DNA of 50,973 bases from Muribaculaceae bacterium (GCA_029060725.1 JAIDTL010000072.1:3258-54230); one strand, 5' to 3'. Positions 35,465-44,410 are shown, counted from the stretch's first letter. A program made the numbers and translations. The notes: generated by a model not told the origin, from the letters alone.

Positions 35465-35821
35465 CAGCTTGGTATGTCAATTTTAGGGTTATCAGGTACA
35501 CGCAGAGAACGCAAGGGAGCAGGGAACGCTGAAGGACATTCGCCACGCCTGCCTATCTGCAAAAGAATACACAAAGATAATCAAAATATCAAGACCAACC
35601 AAACAAATTAAGAAATTATTATAAATTTTTCAATTTAATACCCTCATAGCAGTTTTGACTTTGATTTTTACGGATTAGCTTCGGGCTGGTGCTCGCTGAT
35701 TGCAGCTCGGAGAGCTGTAATTATGCAAAAACCCCGGACTTCAGTCCGGGGCATTCCTTATAAAAGCCCTGTAGCCTCGGAGAGGCGCATTATGGTATTC
35801 TCATAGTTAGAACTTAATTCC
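35465..35821. other. Gene-free interval with REP-like small hairpins
   Basis: No credible ORF. Three compact palindromes occur within 85 bases: CAGCTC-GGA-GAGCTG (35703-35717), CCCCGGAC-TTCA-GTCCGGGG (35732-35751) and GCCTC-GGA-GAGGC (35774-35786). Two of them share the loop GGA. The middle one is strong enough to terminate the transcript of the gene ending at 35822, though no T run follows on that strand (CATAATT...). The left part is A/T-rich leader DNA for the GH2 gene. Confidence 0.55.
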
Positions 35822-36583
35822 CTATTTATCCCCGATATATTTCTTTCCACCCTGAATATAAATCTGTCCAGGTGCTGGAGTGCTGATGCGTCGGCCATAG
35901 AGATCATAGATAGGCGCGTTCTCTTCATTCAGACTTGTAAAGGTCTTGACATCTGCAAGGGAAAGGTAATCATCAAGATGGTTTATGTCAAAGAGCACGG
36001 TGTCACCCATCCTGCATTCTGCCATACATGATCTTTCGTCGCCGCCTGTTGTCTTTAATGTCGGAGAAGCATAGACACTATCGATAGCGCCTATTCCCTC
36101 AATCCAATAATTAATTTTCGCAGAACCGAGACTCTTAATCGCAATAACACATCTTGACACTCCTTCAATATCAACATTATCTTTCCAGATAATATCATAC
36201 CACTCTAACACCTTATCGCCAACTTCCATATTGAAGTCTACCATGGGCATATAGTCACATTCCCCATCCTCATAAGTCCATAATACACCATTCTCCTCAT
36301 ATTCAAATTTAGGTTCCAGAAATGTAACAGGTCCATAATATTCATCTACACCGCTATATAAAAGTGAATAGAATTGGCGTCCATCTTCTTCTGCCATATC
36401 CACAGCTTCCCAACTCCAAGAAAGGAGAGGTTTATTCGGACCCTCATCAACGTTATATGAACAACAAGTCCATTTCTTCCCTATCTCTAAGATAGGAAGA
36501 TATGTCTTATCCTGTGCCTTGAGGTCTCCGGCAAAAATGCAAGCGAAAAGACTTGCAGTTATAGTAAGTAATATATTTCTCAT
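35822..36583 (-). CDS. Secreted protein, duplicated family 2 (copy 1), unknown function
   Basis: A 253-residue protein from the ATG at 36583, chosen because it begins a clean signal peptide (ILLTITASLFACIFAGDLKA); a longer frame to 36703 would run into the neighbour upstream. The body has the YWIEGIGAIDSVY segment found in many Bacteroidales secreted proteins. The C-terminal tail YDLYGRRISTPAPGQIYIQG plus KKYIGDK resembles the end of a type IX sorting domain. It is a paralogue of the gene at 37954-38706, sharing the signal peptide and the KTYLPILEIGKKW start. It follows the gene at 36594-37526 by 10 bases, the same spacing as in the other pair. I know no function. Confidence 0.8.
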   Translation of the reverse strand: MRNILLTITASLFACIFAGDLKAQDKTYLPILEIGKKWTCCSYNVDEGPNKPLLSWSWEAVDMAEEDGRQFYSLLYSGVDEYYGPVTFLEPKFEYEENGVLWTYEDGECDYMPMVDFNMEVGDKVLEWYDIIWKDNVDIEGVSRCVIAIKSLGSAKINYWIEGIGAIDSVYASPTLKTTGGDERSCMAECRMGDTVLFDINHLDDYLSLADVKTFTSLNEENAPIYDLYGRRISTPAPGQIYIQGGKKYIGDK

Positions 36584-36593
36584 TTCACTAAAG

Positions 36594-37526
36594 TTATTTT
36601 CCGATATATTTCTTTCCTCCCTGAATATAAAGCTGTCCGGCAGTCGGGGTGCTGATGCGTCGGCCATAGAGATCATAGATGGGAGCAGCATCAGAGGGCT
36701 CATCAGTGAGGCTGCCGACTCCTAAAAAGTCACCGAATGGAATGTCAACATAGTCAGCTTCGTTTTTATAGAGTACCTTTCCGTCAGTACTTAATACACG
36801 GTTAAAGATGTAATTCATGCAGGGACAAGTTGGCAGATATAGGAAGTTTATAGTTGTAAGACACCCATAACTGGCTATTCCGACTCCTTCGACTATTGGT
36901 TCCCCGTGCCCATAATCCCATTCAAAATCCGGTGCGATACGCATAATCTTGCTCTCCTCTCCGTCAATCTCGACAGATTCAATAGATTTGACTTTATAGT
37001 TCATTTCCTCTGTATAATATTCCAACTTATCATCCACTTGCAGCCCACGATAAGATTCTGCTTCCATACATGTAAAGTCATAGAGGAGTTTTTCCTTCAG
37101 ATCAACGGGATGCGCTTCATTGCCTTCCGGAACATAAAGAGTCCCAGAAAAACGATTATCATCATACTCAACATTGCTGAGAAGAGTATAGACTTTACCA
37201 TCCTCCTCGCGCAGATATCCTTCGTGCCGGAAATAGTTTTCATCTACATTTAAAATATATGGCTCCCCCTCTGCATCATAATTATAACTTGCCTTACAGT
37301 AAGATACCAGCCGGTGATAAGTCTTACCATTGATTTCTTCCGACCCATCGAATTTTTCATAGTATGCATTCAAATCTCCCCAATTAATAGAGATATGTTC
37401 CCAAATTCGGTCATAGCGAATCATCGACTTATATTCCTCCGCTTTCACAGAAATAGAAGTCGAGATTATGAAGCACAAAAACAAGAATAGTCTGGATTTT
37501 AATGATATAGTAAAAAATCTGTTCAT
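36594..37526 (-). CDS. Secreted protein, duplicated family 1 (copy 1), unknown function
   Basis: A 310-residue protein with a signal peptide (LFLFLCFIISTSISVKA) followed by EEYKSMIRYDRIWEHISINW. It is closely related along its whole length to the gene at 38717-39649. VEGVGIASYGCLTTINFLYLP and CPCMNYIFNRVLSTDGKVLY are conserved in both. The tail (YDLYGRRISTPTAGQLYIQG then GKKYIGK) is nearly identical to those of the other three genes in the cluster. It is probably secreted and perhaps sorted by a type IX-like route. A good Bacteroidetes promoter lies upstream at 37618-37649. Confidence 0.82.
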   Translation of the reverse strand: MNRFFTISLKSRLFLFLCFIISTSISVKAEEYKSMIRYDRIWEHISINWGDLNAYYEKFDGSEEINGKTYHRLVSYCKASYNYDAEGEPYILNVDENYFRHEGYLREEDGKVYTLLSNVEYDDNRFSGTLYVPEGNEAHPVDLKEKLLYDFTCMEAESYRGLQVDDKLEYYTEEMNYKVKSIESVEIDGEESKIMRIAPDFEWDYGHGEPIVEGVGIASYGCLTTINFLYLPTCPCMNYIFNRVLSTDGKVLYKNEADYVDIPFGDFLGVGSLTDEPSDAAPIYDLYGRRISTPTAGQLYIQGGKKYIGK

Positions 37527-37610
37527 ATAAATTCGTTTTGGTTAATAAAAAAATGAAATGCGAACTCTCCGATGGCAGTCAGAATGCATCTGTCAACACA
37601 GACACATCCC

Positions 37611-37828
37611 GACCTTGCAAATTTATAAAATATTATTCAATTCCACAAACATTTGATCAAAAAAATACACATGGATAGCCACGGCTCTTTCATTTAAGAT
37701 GGACTTGGTGTGTATACACACAGATATAGAGTTAGGAAGAAATTCATTCTGAAGGGTATTATAGAATTTAGGCTCAGAACTTTTCTTTCTCCTACGACAC
37801 TTCGAACTGGCAGAAGCGACGCAGAAAA
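37611..37828. repeat. Duplicated upstream block, copy 1
   Basis: About 218 bp nearly identical to 39741-39958, with a third partial copy at 40300-40371. It carries the promoter of the downstream cassette and ends in the left arm of the hairpin at 37803-37866. It is the junction material of the gene-pair duplication. The rest of 37527-37953 has no credible gene. Confidence 0.85.
37618..37649 (-). promoter_or_regulatory. Promoter of cassette copy 1
   Basis: On the minus strand TTTG (37649-37646) and TAAATTTG (37625-37618) with a 20-bp spacer match the consensus. The same elements are duplicated at 39748-39779. The gene starts at 37526, leaving a leader of about 85 bases. Confidence 0.65.
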
Positions 37829-37866
37829 GTTATTTTAATTCAATTCTGCGCTTATCTGCCTGTTCG
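37803..37866. repeat. Hairpin repeat, copy 1
   Basis: The arm starting CGAACTGGCAGAAGCGACGC and the arm TTCTGCGCTTATCTGCC-TGTTCG form an imperfect ~23-bp inverted repeat around an A/T-rich loop. Related hairpins occur at 39933-40026 and 40362-40425. Confidence 0.7.
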
Positions 37867-37953
37867 CTCCAGACGATGTAAGAAAAAAAGATCTGCGCCT
37901 AAGCATCTACATCATTATGTTCAATCACGCCCACCTGACATTTGTAGTATTTT

Positions 37954-38706
37954 TCAGCGACCTATATATTTCTTTCCTCCCTGAATGTAAAGCTGTCCGG
38001 CAGCCGGGGTGCTGATGCGACGTCCAAGAATATCATAGAGAGCAGTGTCAATATCATTATCATCTTTCAATGACCTTACCTCTGATGATAAATATTTATC
38101 TATTTGATCATAATCAAATAGACATTTATCACCCATCCTGCATTCAATGATCCTTGAACTAACACTTGTTTGCAAAATTGAGGGGGTGAAGTATGTATCA
38201 CCCACGGCACCGATGCCCTCTATCCAATAATCGACAATTTTAGAACTGGAGTTCTGAATTGCCATCACGCATCGTTCAACCCCTTCTATCACGACACGTT
38301 CTTTCCAAGCAACCTCCATGCCATATAAGAATGCATCTCCCACTTCAAGATTAAAATTTATCATAGGTATGTAATCCTGGTCTTCACTTGAGAAAAACCA
38401 CACTACACCATCTTCCTCGTATGCCTTATGAATATAATACATTGCCACATTCGGATCTTCAGGAAGATCCATATATATAGGATGAAAGACGAAAACCTCA
38501 TGACCGTCCTCCTCAATAGTTTCAATTATCTTGCCTCCGTGAGAATCATCGGGTACAGGAGGATCCCAATAATAATGATAGACTCTGATAGTCCATTCCT
38601 TCCCAAGCTCAAGCACTGGAAGATATGTCCTATCCTGAGCCTTGAGGTCTCCGACAAAAATGCAAGCAAAAAGACTTGCCGTTAGAGTAAGTAATATATT
38701 TTTCAT
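37954..38706 (-). CDS. Secreted protein, duplicated family 2 (copy 2), unknown function
   Basis: A 250-residue protein from the ATG at 38706 (signal peptide ILLTLTASLFACIFVGDLKA). The mature start RTYLPVLELGKEW, the WIEGIGAVGDTY segment and the tail YDILGRRISTPAAGQLYIQG (then GKKYIGR) show that it is the paralogue of 35822-36583; the middle has diverged more. It lies 10 bases after the gene at 38717-39649. A frame running to 38826 exists but overlaps that gene and lacks a signal peptide at its own start. Function unknown. Confidence 0.8.
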   Translation of the reverse strand: MKNILLTLTASLFACIFVGDLKAQDRTYLPVLELGKEWTIRVYHYYWDPPVPDDSHGGKIIETIEEDGHEVFVFHPIYMDLPEDPNVAMYYIHKAYEEDGVVWFFSSEDQDYIPMINFNLEVGDAFLYGMEVAWKERVVIEGVERCVMAIQNSSSKIVDYWIEGIGAVGDTYFTPSILQTSVSSRIIECRMGDKCLFDYDQIDKYLSSEVRSLKDDNDIDTALYDILGRRISTPAAGQLYIQGGKKYIGR

Positions 38707-38716
38707 GTCACTTAAG

Positions 38717-39649
38717 TTACTTTCCGATATATTTTTTTCCACCCTGAATATAAATCTGTCCGGAAGCCGGAGTGCTGATAAGTCGGCCATAGAGATCATA
38801 GATGGGAGCCGCATCAGAGGGCTCATCAGTGAGGCTGCCGACTCCTAAAAAGTCACCGAGTGGGATATCTACATAGTGATAAACGTCATTTGTATAGAGT
38901 ACCTTTCCATCGGTACTTAATACACGATTAAAGATGTGATCCATGCAGGGACAAGATGGAAGATATAGGAAGTTTATAGTTGTCAGACACCCATAACTGG
39001 CTATTCCGACACCTTCTACTATTGGATGGACATTCTCCTTATCCCATTCATCATCATGGTATATATACATAAGTTTGTGCTCCTCTCCGTCAATATCAAC
39101 CGATTCTAAAGATTTGACTTTATAGTTCATTTCCTCTGCAGTATGCCCATACACTTGCAATCCAAGATAAGATTCTCCTTCCTTACATGTAAAGTCATAT
39201 AGGAGCTTTTCCTGCAGATCAGCGGGATGCACTTCTTTGCCATCGGAAGTATAAATTCTTCCATACAAACGGCCATTTTCATCATATCCCACATTATAAA
39301 TAAGTGTATAGACTTTACCCTCTTCCTCACGCATATATCCTTCGTGCCTGTAATATTCATTGTCTATATCAAAAAGATAGGGCTGAAGATTATACTCATA
39401 CTCAAAGCTTGCCTTACGGAATGACACCAGACGATGATAAGTCTTGCCATTGATTTCCTCAGCTCCGTCGAATTTTACGTGATATACTTCCCCATCCCTC
39501 CAATTAATAGAGATATGTTCCCAAATCCGGTCATAGCGAATCAGTGACTTATATTCTTCAGCATACACTGAGACAGTTCCGGCAAGAAGAAGTCCGCCAA
39601 TCAGGGCAAGTGCTCGATATTTCAATAGTTTTGTAAAGAGTCTTTTCAT
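38717..39649 (-). CDS. Secreted protein, duplicated family 1 (copy 2), unknown function
   Basis: A 310-residue protein from the ATG at 39649 (MKRLFTKLLKYRALALIGG..., signal peptide ending SVYA); ATGs at 39655 and 39685 would add 2 or 12 residues. EEYKSLIRYDRIWEHISINW is almost the same as in the gene at 36594-37526, and similarity continues to the tail (YDLYGRLISTPASGQIYIQG then GKKYIGK). The best-conserved middle part is VEGVGIASYGCLTTINFLYL and the CPCMDHIFNRVLSTDGKVLY block. Promoter at 39748-39779. Function unknown. Confidence 0.82.
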   Translation of the reverse strand: MKRLFTKLLKYRALALIGGLLLAGTVSVYAEEYKSLIRYDRIWEHISINWRDGEVYHVKFDGAEEINGKTYHRLVSFRKASFEYEYNLQPYLFDIDNEYYRHEGYMREEEGKVYTLIYNVGYDENGRLYGRIYTSDGKEVHPADLQEKLLYDFTCKEGESYLGLQVYGHTAEEMNYKVKSLESVDIDGEEHKLMYIYHDDEWDKENVHPIVEGVGIASYGCLTTINFLYLPSCPCMDHIFNRVLSTDGKVLYTNDVYHYVDIPLGDFLGVGSLTDEPSDAAPIYDLYGRLISTPASGQIYIQGGKKYIGK

Positions 39650-39740
39650 AAGCATTCTATTTATTTTTATTTGCAAGATTAGCATTTAAATTTATTAATT
39701 TTTATGATAGTGGGCGCACCTGTTAAGCCATACACACCCT

Positions 39741-39958
39741 TACCTTGCAAATTTATAAAAATTTATTTAATTCCACAAACATTTGATCAAAAAAAATGTA
39801 TGGATAGCCACGGATCTTTCATTTAAGATGGATTTGGTGTGTATATACACAGATATAGAGTTAGGAAGAAATTCATTCTGAAGGGTATTATAGAATTTAG
39901 GCTCAGAACTTTTCTTTTCTCCTACGACACTTCGAACTGGCAGAAGCGACGCAGAAAT
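39741..39958. repeat. Duplicated upstream block, copy 2
   Basis: About 218 bp matching 37611-37828 with only scattered differences. It contains the promoter of cassette copy 2. With the genes it defines a duplicated unit of roughly 2.0 kb. The surrounding 39650-40510 has no credible gene, only the repeats listed here. Confidence 0.85.
39748..39779 (-). promoter_or_regulatory. Promoter of cassette copy 2
   Basis: Minus-strand TTTG (39779-39776) and TAAATTTG (39755-39748), spacer 20 bp. Identical elements precede cassette copy 1. Confidence 0.65.
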
Positions 39959-40026
39959 AATATTTTTTGACGAATCTGGCGACAAGAATCGCGATATAAT
40001 AGATCTGCGCCAAGTCTGCCAGTTCG
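39933..40026. repeat. Hairpin repeat, copy 2
   Basis: CGAACTGGCAGA at the left end and TCTGCCAGTTCG at the right end (through 40026) are perfect 12-bp inverted repeats, with GACGCAGA / TCTGCGCC continuing the stem inward. Confidence 0.75.
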
Positions 40027-40125
40027 TTTCCTGAGATAGCGCAAGAAAAAAGTTCTGCGCCTAAGCATCTATAATTCATCGTTTATCGTTAAGCTCTGCG
40101 CCTTTGCGTGAGATATCTTGTATGC

Positions 40126-40299
40126 TTGACGCGCGTTGGCGCATGCGGAGCATGCTTTATTACGTTGTCTGGCTCGTTGGGGATTGACGCGCGTTGGCGC
40201 ATGCGGAGCATGCTTTATTACGTTGTCTGGCTCGTTGGGGATTGACGCGCGTGGGCGCATGCGGAGCATGCTTTATTACATTGTCTGACTCAGGGAGGA
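40126..40299. repeat. 58-bp tandem repeat x3
   Basis: Units start at 40126, 40184 and 40242 with TTGACGCGCGTTGGCGCATG. The first two are identical and the third differs at a handful of positions near its right end. Each contains GCATGC-GGA-GCATGC, a small palindrome with a GGA loop. The block is much richer in G+C than its surroundings. No spacer-like variation, so it is not CRISPR. Confidence 0.92.
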
Positions 40300-40425
40300 T
40301 ATTATAGAATTTAGGCTCAGAACTTTTATTTTCTCCTACGACACTTCGAACTGGCAGATGGGGCGCAGAAAGAATATTTTTGATGTAATTCACCGACAAG
40401 AATCTCGATATAAGAGATCTGCGCC
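40300..40425. repeat. Duplicated upstream block, partial copy 3, with hairpin
   Basis: 40300-40371 matches the distal ~72 bp of the 218-bp blocks (TATTATAGAATTTAGGCTCA...). It is followed by a hairpin with arms GGCGCAGA (40362-40369) and TCTGCGCC (40418-40425). No gene pair follows this copy. Confidence 0.8.
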
Positions 40426-40454
40426 TAAACATCTATATCACCAAGGAAAAAAGA

Positions 40455-40491
40455 AAAAAGTAGGAGAAGCATTTAGCATCTCCTACTTTTT
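40455..40491 (-). terminator. Intrinsic terminator of sdhCAB
   Basis: AAAAAGTAGGAGA (40455-40467) and TCTCCTACTTTTT (40479-40491) form a perfect 13-bp stem. On the minus strand a T-rich run follows, 20 bases after the sdhB stop. Confidence 0.85.
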
Positions 40492-40510
40492 GAAAATATG
40501 AGAATTGGGA

Positions 40511-41269
40511 TTATTCTTTGCACTTGGCGGCGATGAACTGACGGTTCATTCTGCCAATGTTGTAAAGCTTGATGTTCTTGGGGCATTCAGCAGAGCAAGC
40601 ACCTGTGTTGGTGCAGTTGCCGAAGCCGAGTTCATCCATCTTTGCTACCATTGCGCGTACTCGACGGTCTTTCTCCACCTCACCCTGCGGGAGCAGAGAG
40701 AGCTGGCTGATCTTGGCGCTGACGAAGAGCATTGCAGAACCATTCTTGCAGGCTGCCACACATGCGCCACAGCCGATGCAGCTTGCAGAGTCCATTGCCT
40801 CGTCGGCATTCACCTTGGAGATAGGGAGGTCGTTGGCATCCTGAGCACCACCGCAGTTGAAGCTTACATAGCCACCAGCCTGCTGGATCTTGTCGAATGC
40901 ATTACGGTCTACCATAAGGTCTTTGATCACAGGGAATGCAGCCGAACGCCACGGCTCGACAGTGATGGTCTCGCCATTCTGGAAACGACGCATATAGAGC
41001 TGGCAAGTAGTAGCTCCGGTAGCTGGACCATGGGGATGTCCGTTGATATAAAGCGAGCACATACCGCAGATACCCTCGCGGCAGTCGTGGTCGAACACGA
41101 TAGGCTCCTGTCCTTCTTCCACAAGAGTCTCGTTAAGGATGTCGAGAGTCTCAAGGAAGGAAGTGTCGGGAGTAGTCTCGACATTTTCGTAAGTCACGAA
41201 TCCACCTTTGGCCTTTGCATTAGCCTGACGCCAAACGCGGAGGTTGACTTTCATAATATTTTCTTCCAT
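40511..41269 (-). CDS. sdhB: Succinate dehydrogenase/fumarate reductase iron-sulfur subunit
   Basis: A 252-residue protein. CREGICGMC plus a later Cys in TTCQLYMR bind the [2Fe-2S] cluster. [11 protein letters not shown] and [14 protein letters not shown] bind the [4Fe-4S] and [3Fe-4S] clusters. It passes electrons between the flavoprotein and the membrane cytochrome b. It is the last gene of sdhC-sdhA-sdhB, with a strong terminator behind. ATG at 41254 (MKVNLRVW) is an alternative start. In Bacteroidales this complex mostly runs as fumarate reductase. Confidence 0.95.
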   Translation of the reverse strand: MEENIMKVNLRVWRQANAKAKGGFVTYENVETTPDTSFLETLDILNETLVEEGQEPIVFDHDCREGICGMCSLYINGHPHGPATGATTCQLYMRRFQNGETITVEPWRSAAFPVIKDLMVDRNAFDKIQQAGGYVSFNCGGAQDANDLPISKVNADEAMDSASCIGCGACVAACKNGSAMLFVSAKISQLSLLPQGEVEKDRRVRAMVAKMDELGFGNCTNTGACSAECPKNIKLYNIGRMNRQFIAAKCKE

Positions 41270-41294
41270 TGTCTGATTTCAGTTTTGAGTGGAT

Positions 41295-43310
41295 TTATGA
41301 CTTATAGTTACGGGTCTGAACCTTGATTGCCTCATAGTGGAGCGGCTCGATGATCTGCTCGGGAGCTTTGTCTGCACCCTGATATTCCCAGCATGATACG
41401 TAGAAGTAGTGCTCGTCGTCACGCTTAGCCTCTCCTTCCTCTGTCTGGTATTCCTCGCGGAAGTGACCGCCGCAAGACTCGTTGCGGGAAAGAGCATCGT
41501 AAGCCATGAGCTTACCCATAGTGATGAAGTCGTTCAAGCGGAATGCCTTGTCAAGCTCGATATTCATGCCTTCGATCTCTCCCGGGATGAAGAGGTCGGT
41601 GTCGAACACCTTGCGGAGTTCGTCGAGCTTTTGGATAGCAGTCTTAAGTCCTTCTGCCGTACGGCCCATACCTACGTATTCCCACATGATGTGTCCAAGC
41701 TCCTTATGGATAGAGTCAACAGAACGCTTACCCTTGATGTTCATGAGCTTCTCCTGAGCCTCGCGACACTTCTTTTCGCACTCTTCGAATTCAGGAAGAT
41801 CTGTAGAGAAGTGTGGCACTGTGATCTGGTCGCTCAGATAGTTCTGGATAGTGTAAGGAAGCACGAAGTATCCGTCTGCAAGACCCTGCATAAGAGCAGA
41901 AGCACCAAGACGATTGGCACCGTGGTCGGAGAAGTTACATTCGCCGATTGCGAAAAGACCCTTTACAGAAGTCTGGAGCTCATAGTCTACCCAGATGCCA
42001 CCCATTGTATAGTGGATAGCCGGGAAGATCATCATCGGGTTGTAGTATTTCTGACCGTCGATTTCCTTAGCAAGCTCGCCTGGGTTAACGTCGGTGATTT
42101 CCTCATACATATCGAAGAGGTTGCCATAGCGCTGACGCACTACGTCGATACCAAGACGGTTGATAGCCTCAGAGAAGTCGAGGAACACTGCAAGACCGGT
42201 GTTATTTACGCCGTAGCCCTTGTCGCAACGCTCTTTAGCAGCACGAGATGCAACGTCGCGCGGAACGAGGTTACCGAATGCCGGATAGCGGCGCTCGAGA
42301 TAGTAGTCGCGGTTTTCTTCAGGAATATCACTTCCCTTGATTTCGCCACGCTGGAGTTTCTTTGCATCTTCGATGTCTTTCGGCACCCAGATACGACCGT
42401 CGTTACGGAGAGACTCAGACATAAGCGTAAGCTTAGACTGCTTGTCGCCGTGCACGGGGATACAAGTCGGGTGGATCTGAACGTAAGCCGGATTTGCAAA
42501 GTATGCGCCCTTACGGTAGCAAGCCATAGCTGCAGAAACGTTGCAACCCATAGCGTTGGTAGAAAGGAAGTAAGTATTTCCATAGCCACCGGTAGCGATT
42601 ACCACTGCATGAGCAGCGAAACGTTCGAATTCGCCTGTCACGAGGTTCTTTGCGACGATACCGCGAGCACGCTCTACGCCGTCCTTATCCTTGATGAGGA
42701 CTACATCGTGCATTTCATAGCGGTTGTAGCTCTTCACCTTGCCAAGGTGGATCTGACGGTTGAGTGAGCTATAAGCACCGAGAAGGAGCTGCTGACCTGT
42801 CTGACCCTTGGCATAGAAAGTACGGGACACCTGAGCTCCACCGAATGAACGGTTGGCAAGAAGACCACCATATTCGCGAGCGAAAGGAACGCCCTGAGCC
42901 ACGCACTGGTCGATGATATTGTTTGACACCTCAGCAAGACGATATACGTTTGCTTCGCGGGCACGATAGTCGCCACCCTTCACTGTGTCGTAGAAAAGAC
43001 GATATACGGAGTCGCCGTCGTTCTGATAGTTCTTAGCGGCATTGATACCACCCTGTGCAGCGATAGAGTGAGCACGGCGAGGTGAATCTTGGATGCAGAA
43101 GTTCAAGACGTTGAAGCCGAGTTCTGCGAGAGTAGAGGCTGCGGAAGCACCGGCAAGACCTGTACCAACTACGATGACGTCGAGCTTACGCTTGTTGGCA
43201 GGGTTTACGAGCTTCTGATGAGCCTTATAGTTGGTCCATTTCTCAGCGATAGGACCTTCCGGGATCTTGGAATCCGCGGGATTCATGATTTTTACATTTT
43301 CTGTTGCCAT
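41295..43310 (-). CDS. sdhA: Succinate dehydrogenase/fumarate reductase flavoprotein subunit
   Basis: A 671-residue flavoprotein. [19 protein letters not shown] near residue 46 binds FAD; the histidine in [16 protein letters not shown] is the usual site of covalent FAD attachment. [15 protein letters not shown] and the [22 protein letters not shown] [20 protein letters not shown] block form the dicarboxylate site. [17 protein letters not shown] is present near the C-terminal half. It interconverts fumarate and succinate. Length is typical for the Bacteroidetes/Wolinella type. Confidence 0.96.
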   Translation of the reverse strand: MATENVKIMNPADSKIPEGPIAEKWTNYKAHQKLVNPANKRKLDVIVVGTGLAGASAASTLAELGFNVLNFCIQDSPRRAHSIAAQGGINAAKNYQNDGDSVYRLFYDTVKGGDYRAREANVYRLAEVSNNIIDQCVAQGVPFAREYGGLLANRSFGGAQVSRTFYAKGQTGQQLLLGAYSSLNRQIHLGKVKSYNRYEMHDVVLIKDKDGVERARGIVAKNLVTGEFERFAAHAVVIATGGYGNTYFLSTNAMGCNVSAAMACYRKGAYFANPAYVQIHPTCIPVHGDKQSKLTLMSESLRNDGRIWVPKDIEDAKKLQRGEIKGSDIPEENRDYYLERRYPAFGNLVPRDVASRAAKERCDKGYGVNNTGLAVFLDFSEAINRLGIDVVRQRYGNLFDMYEEITDVNPGELAKEIDGQKYYNPMMIFPAIHYTMGGIWVDYELQTSVKGLFAIGECNFSDHGANRLGASALMQGLADGYFVLPYTIQNYLSDQITVPHFSTDLPEFEECEKKCREAQEKLMNIKGKRSVDSIHKELGHIMWEYVGMGRTAEGLKTAIQKLDELRKVFDTDLFIPGEIEGMNIELDKAFRLNDFITMGKLMAYDALSRNESCGGHFREEYQTEEGEAKRDDEHYFYVSCWEYQGADKAPEQIIEPLHYEAIKVQTRNYKS

Positions 43311-43322
43311 ATCGTGAGAGAA

Positions 43323-44297
43323 TTATTGTGGTTGAACCATCATTTGATCGTCTGCAGCGTTTTGATCATCGCCTTCCTCAAGATAATCGAAGAGAGCCAC
43401 AGCAGTCTGAAGAGTCTTCAGCTGCGGTTCGAACTTAGGATTGTTAGCGTTGTAGATACGAGCCTGCTCTGAATCGAAGTTAGTAGCCATCTGGCGGATC
43501 TGACCTGCTATCTGCTCGTAAGGAGCCACTTCTACAGCCTGAGCAGCATCCGGACCAAAGTCTTGGAGGAACATCGGAGCGAGCATAGCCTTGTACTGTT
43601 CGCGGAGCTCAGGATTTGTCTTGTAGTAGTTTTCGTGAGCACGCACTGTGAAGACGATAGCCTGAGCTACGAAAAGTGCTATCACGATTGACACCCAGCA
43701 ATTGCCGATCTTCTTGAGACGCGGGATCCACGCAGTGTTGTCCCAACCCACTGACTGGAACATTGACCAGAAACCGTGCTGGAGGTGGAACCATAGAGCG
43801 ATGAAGCCAATCATGTAGACAATGATTGTCCAGAATTTAGAGAAAGCCTCCTGAATGAAAAGTGTGCCGGCAGCCGCTGGAAGAGTGCTATGGTCGCCAC
43901 AAATTTCCACCCACTGCATCTTTGCCCAGAATTGGATAAGGTGGATCACGAGGAACGCGAGAACCACGATACCAAGCACGAGCATGTTCTGTGAAGACCA
44001 TTCCACAGAAGCAGGGCGTTTCTCGATCGCATAGCGCACTTCACCGCGCGCTTTGCGGTTTTGCAAGGTGAGCCACACGGCATAGCAGATGTGCAGGATG
44101 AAGAGCACTGCCAGGCCTACGGATGCGATGAGTGCATACCAATTGGCGCCGAGGAATTCGCATATCGAATTGTAAGCTTCGGGCCAACAGATACAAACAG
44201 CATTCATCACGCAGTGGAACGTTAAAAAGAGGACGAGACATGCACCCGTAAGGGCCATGATGAACTTACGTCCTACAGATGAGCAAGTTAACCACAT
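43323..44297 (-). CDS. sdhC: Succinate dehydrogenase cytochrome b subunit with long C-terminal extension
   Basis: A 324-residue membrane subunit of the di-heme cytochrome b558 type. About five hydrophobic helices lie within residues 12-218, with candidate heme histidines H28, H69, H119, H171 and H174. It links the complex to menaquinone. Family members usually end soon after the last helix (around 220-260 residues). Here about 100 hydrophilic residues follow (from HENYYKTNPELREQ at 221), acidic and Gln-rich, ending DDQMMVQPQ. The extension is in frame and directly followed by sdhA 12 bases later, so it is not a frameshift artefact. Its role is unknown. Confidence 0.9.
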   Translation of the reverse strand: MWLTCSSVGRKFIMALTGACLVLFLTFHCVMNAVCICWPEAYNSICEFLGANWYALIASVGLAVLFILHICYAVWLTLQNRKARGEVRYAIEKRPASVEWSSQNMLVLGIVVLAFLVIHLIQFWAKMQWVEICGDHSTLPAAAGTLFIQEAFSKFWTIIVYMIGFIALWFHLQHGFWSMFQSVGWDNTAWIPRLKKIGNCWVSIVIALFVAQAIVFTVRAHENYYKTNPELREQYKAMLAPMFLQDFGPDAAQAVEVAPYEQIAGQIRQMATNFDSEQARIYNANNPKFEPQLKTLQTAVALFDYLEEGDDQNAADDQMMVQPQ

Positions 44298-44379
44298 AAC
44301 GTTAGTTTAAATTTAATTTATAGTTTAGAAATTTTAATAATTTTTCCGATATAGTGACATGCCAACGGCATATCTTTTG

Positions 44380-44410
44380 CAAAATTAGGACAAATTAAGG
44401 ATATTTCAAA
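44380..44410 (-). promoter_or_regulatory. Promoter of sdhCAB
   Basis: Minus-strand TTTG (44410-44407) and TAATTTTG (44387-44380) with a 19-bp spacer give a very good Bacteroidetes promoter 83 bases ahead of the sdhC start. Confidence 0.7.

Noticed and set aside
37611..39958. Invertible promoter (phase-variable switch)
   Set aside because: The promoter blocks are direct repeats in the same orientation; no inverted repeats bracket either promoter, and no recombinase gene is nearby. Hairpins lie outside the promoters.
40126..40299. CRISPR array
   Set aside because: The 58-bp units abut with no unique spacers and no cas genes are near.
39767..40432. Short minus-strand frames upstream of the duplicated cassette
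   Set aside because: They share residues only because they cross copies of the same non-coding repeat block; each copy breaks the frame differently.
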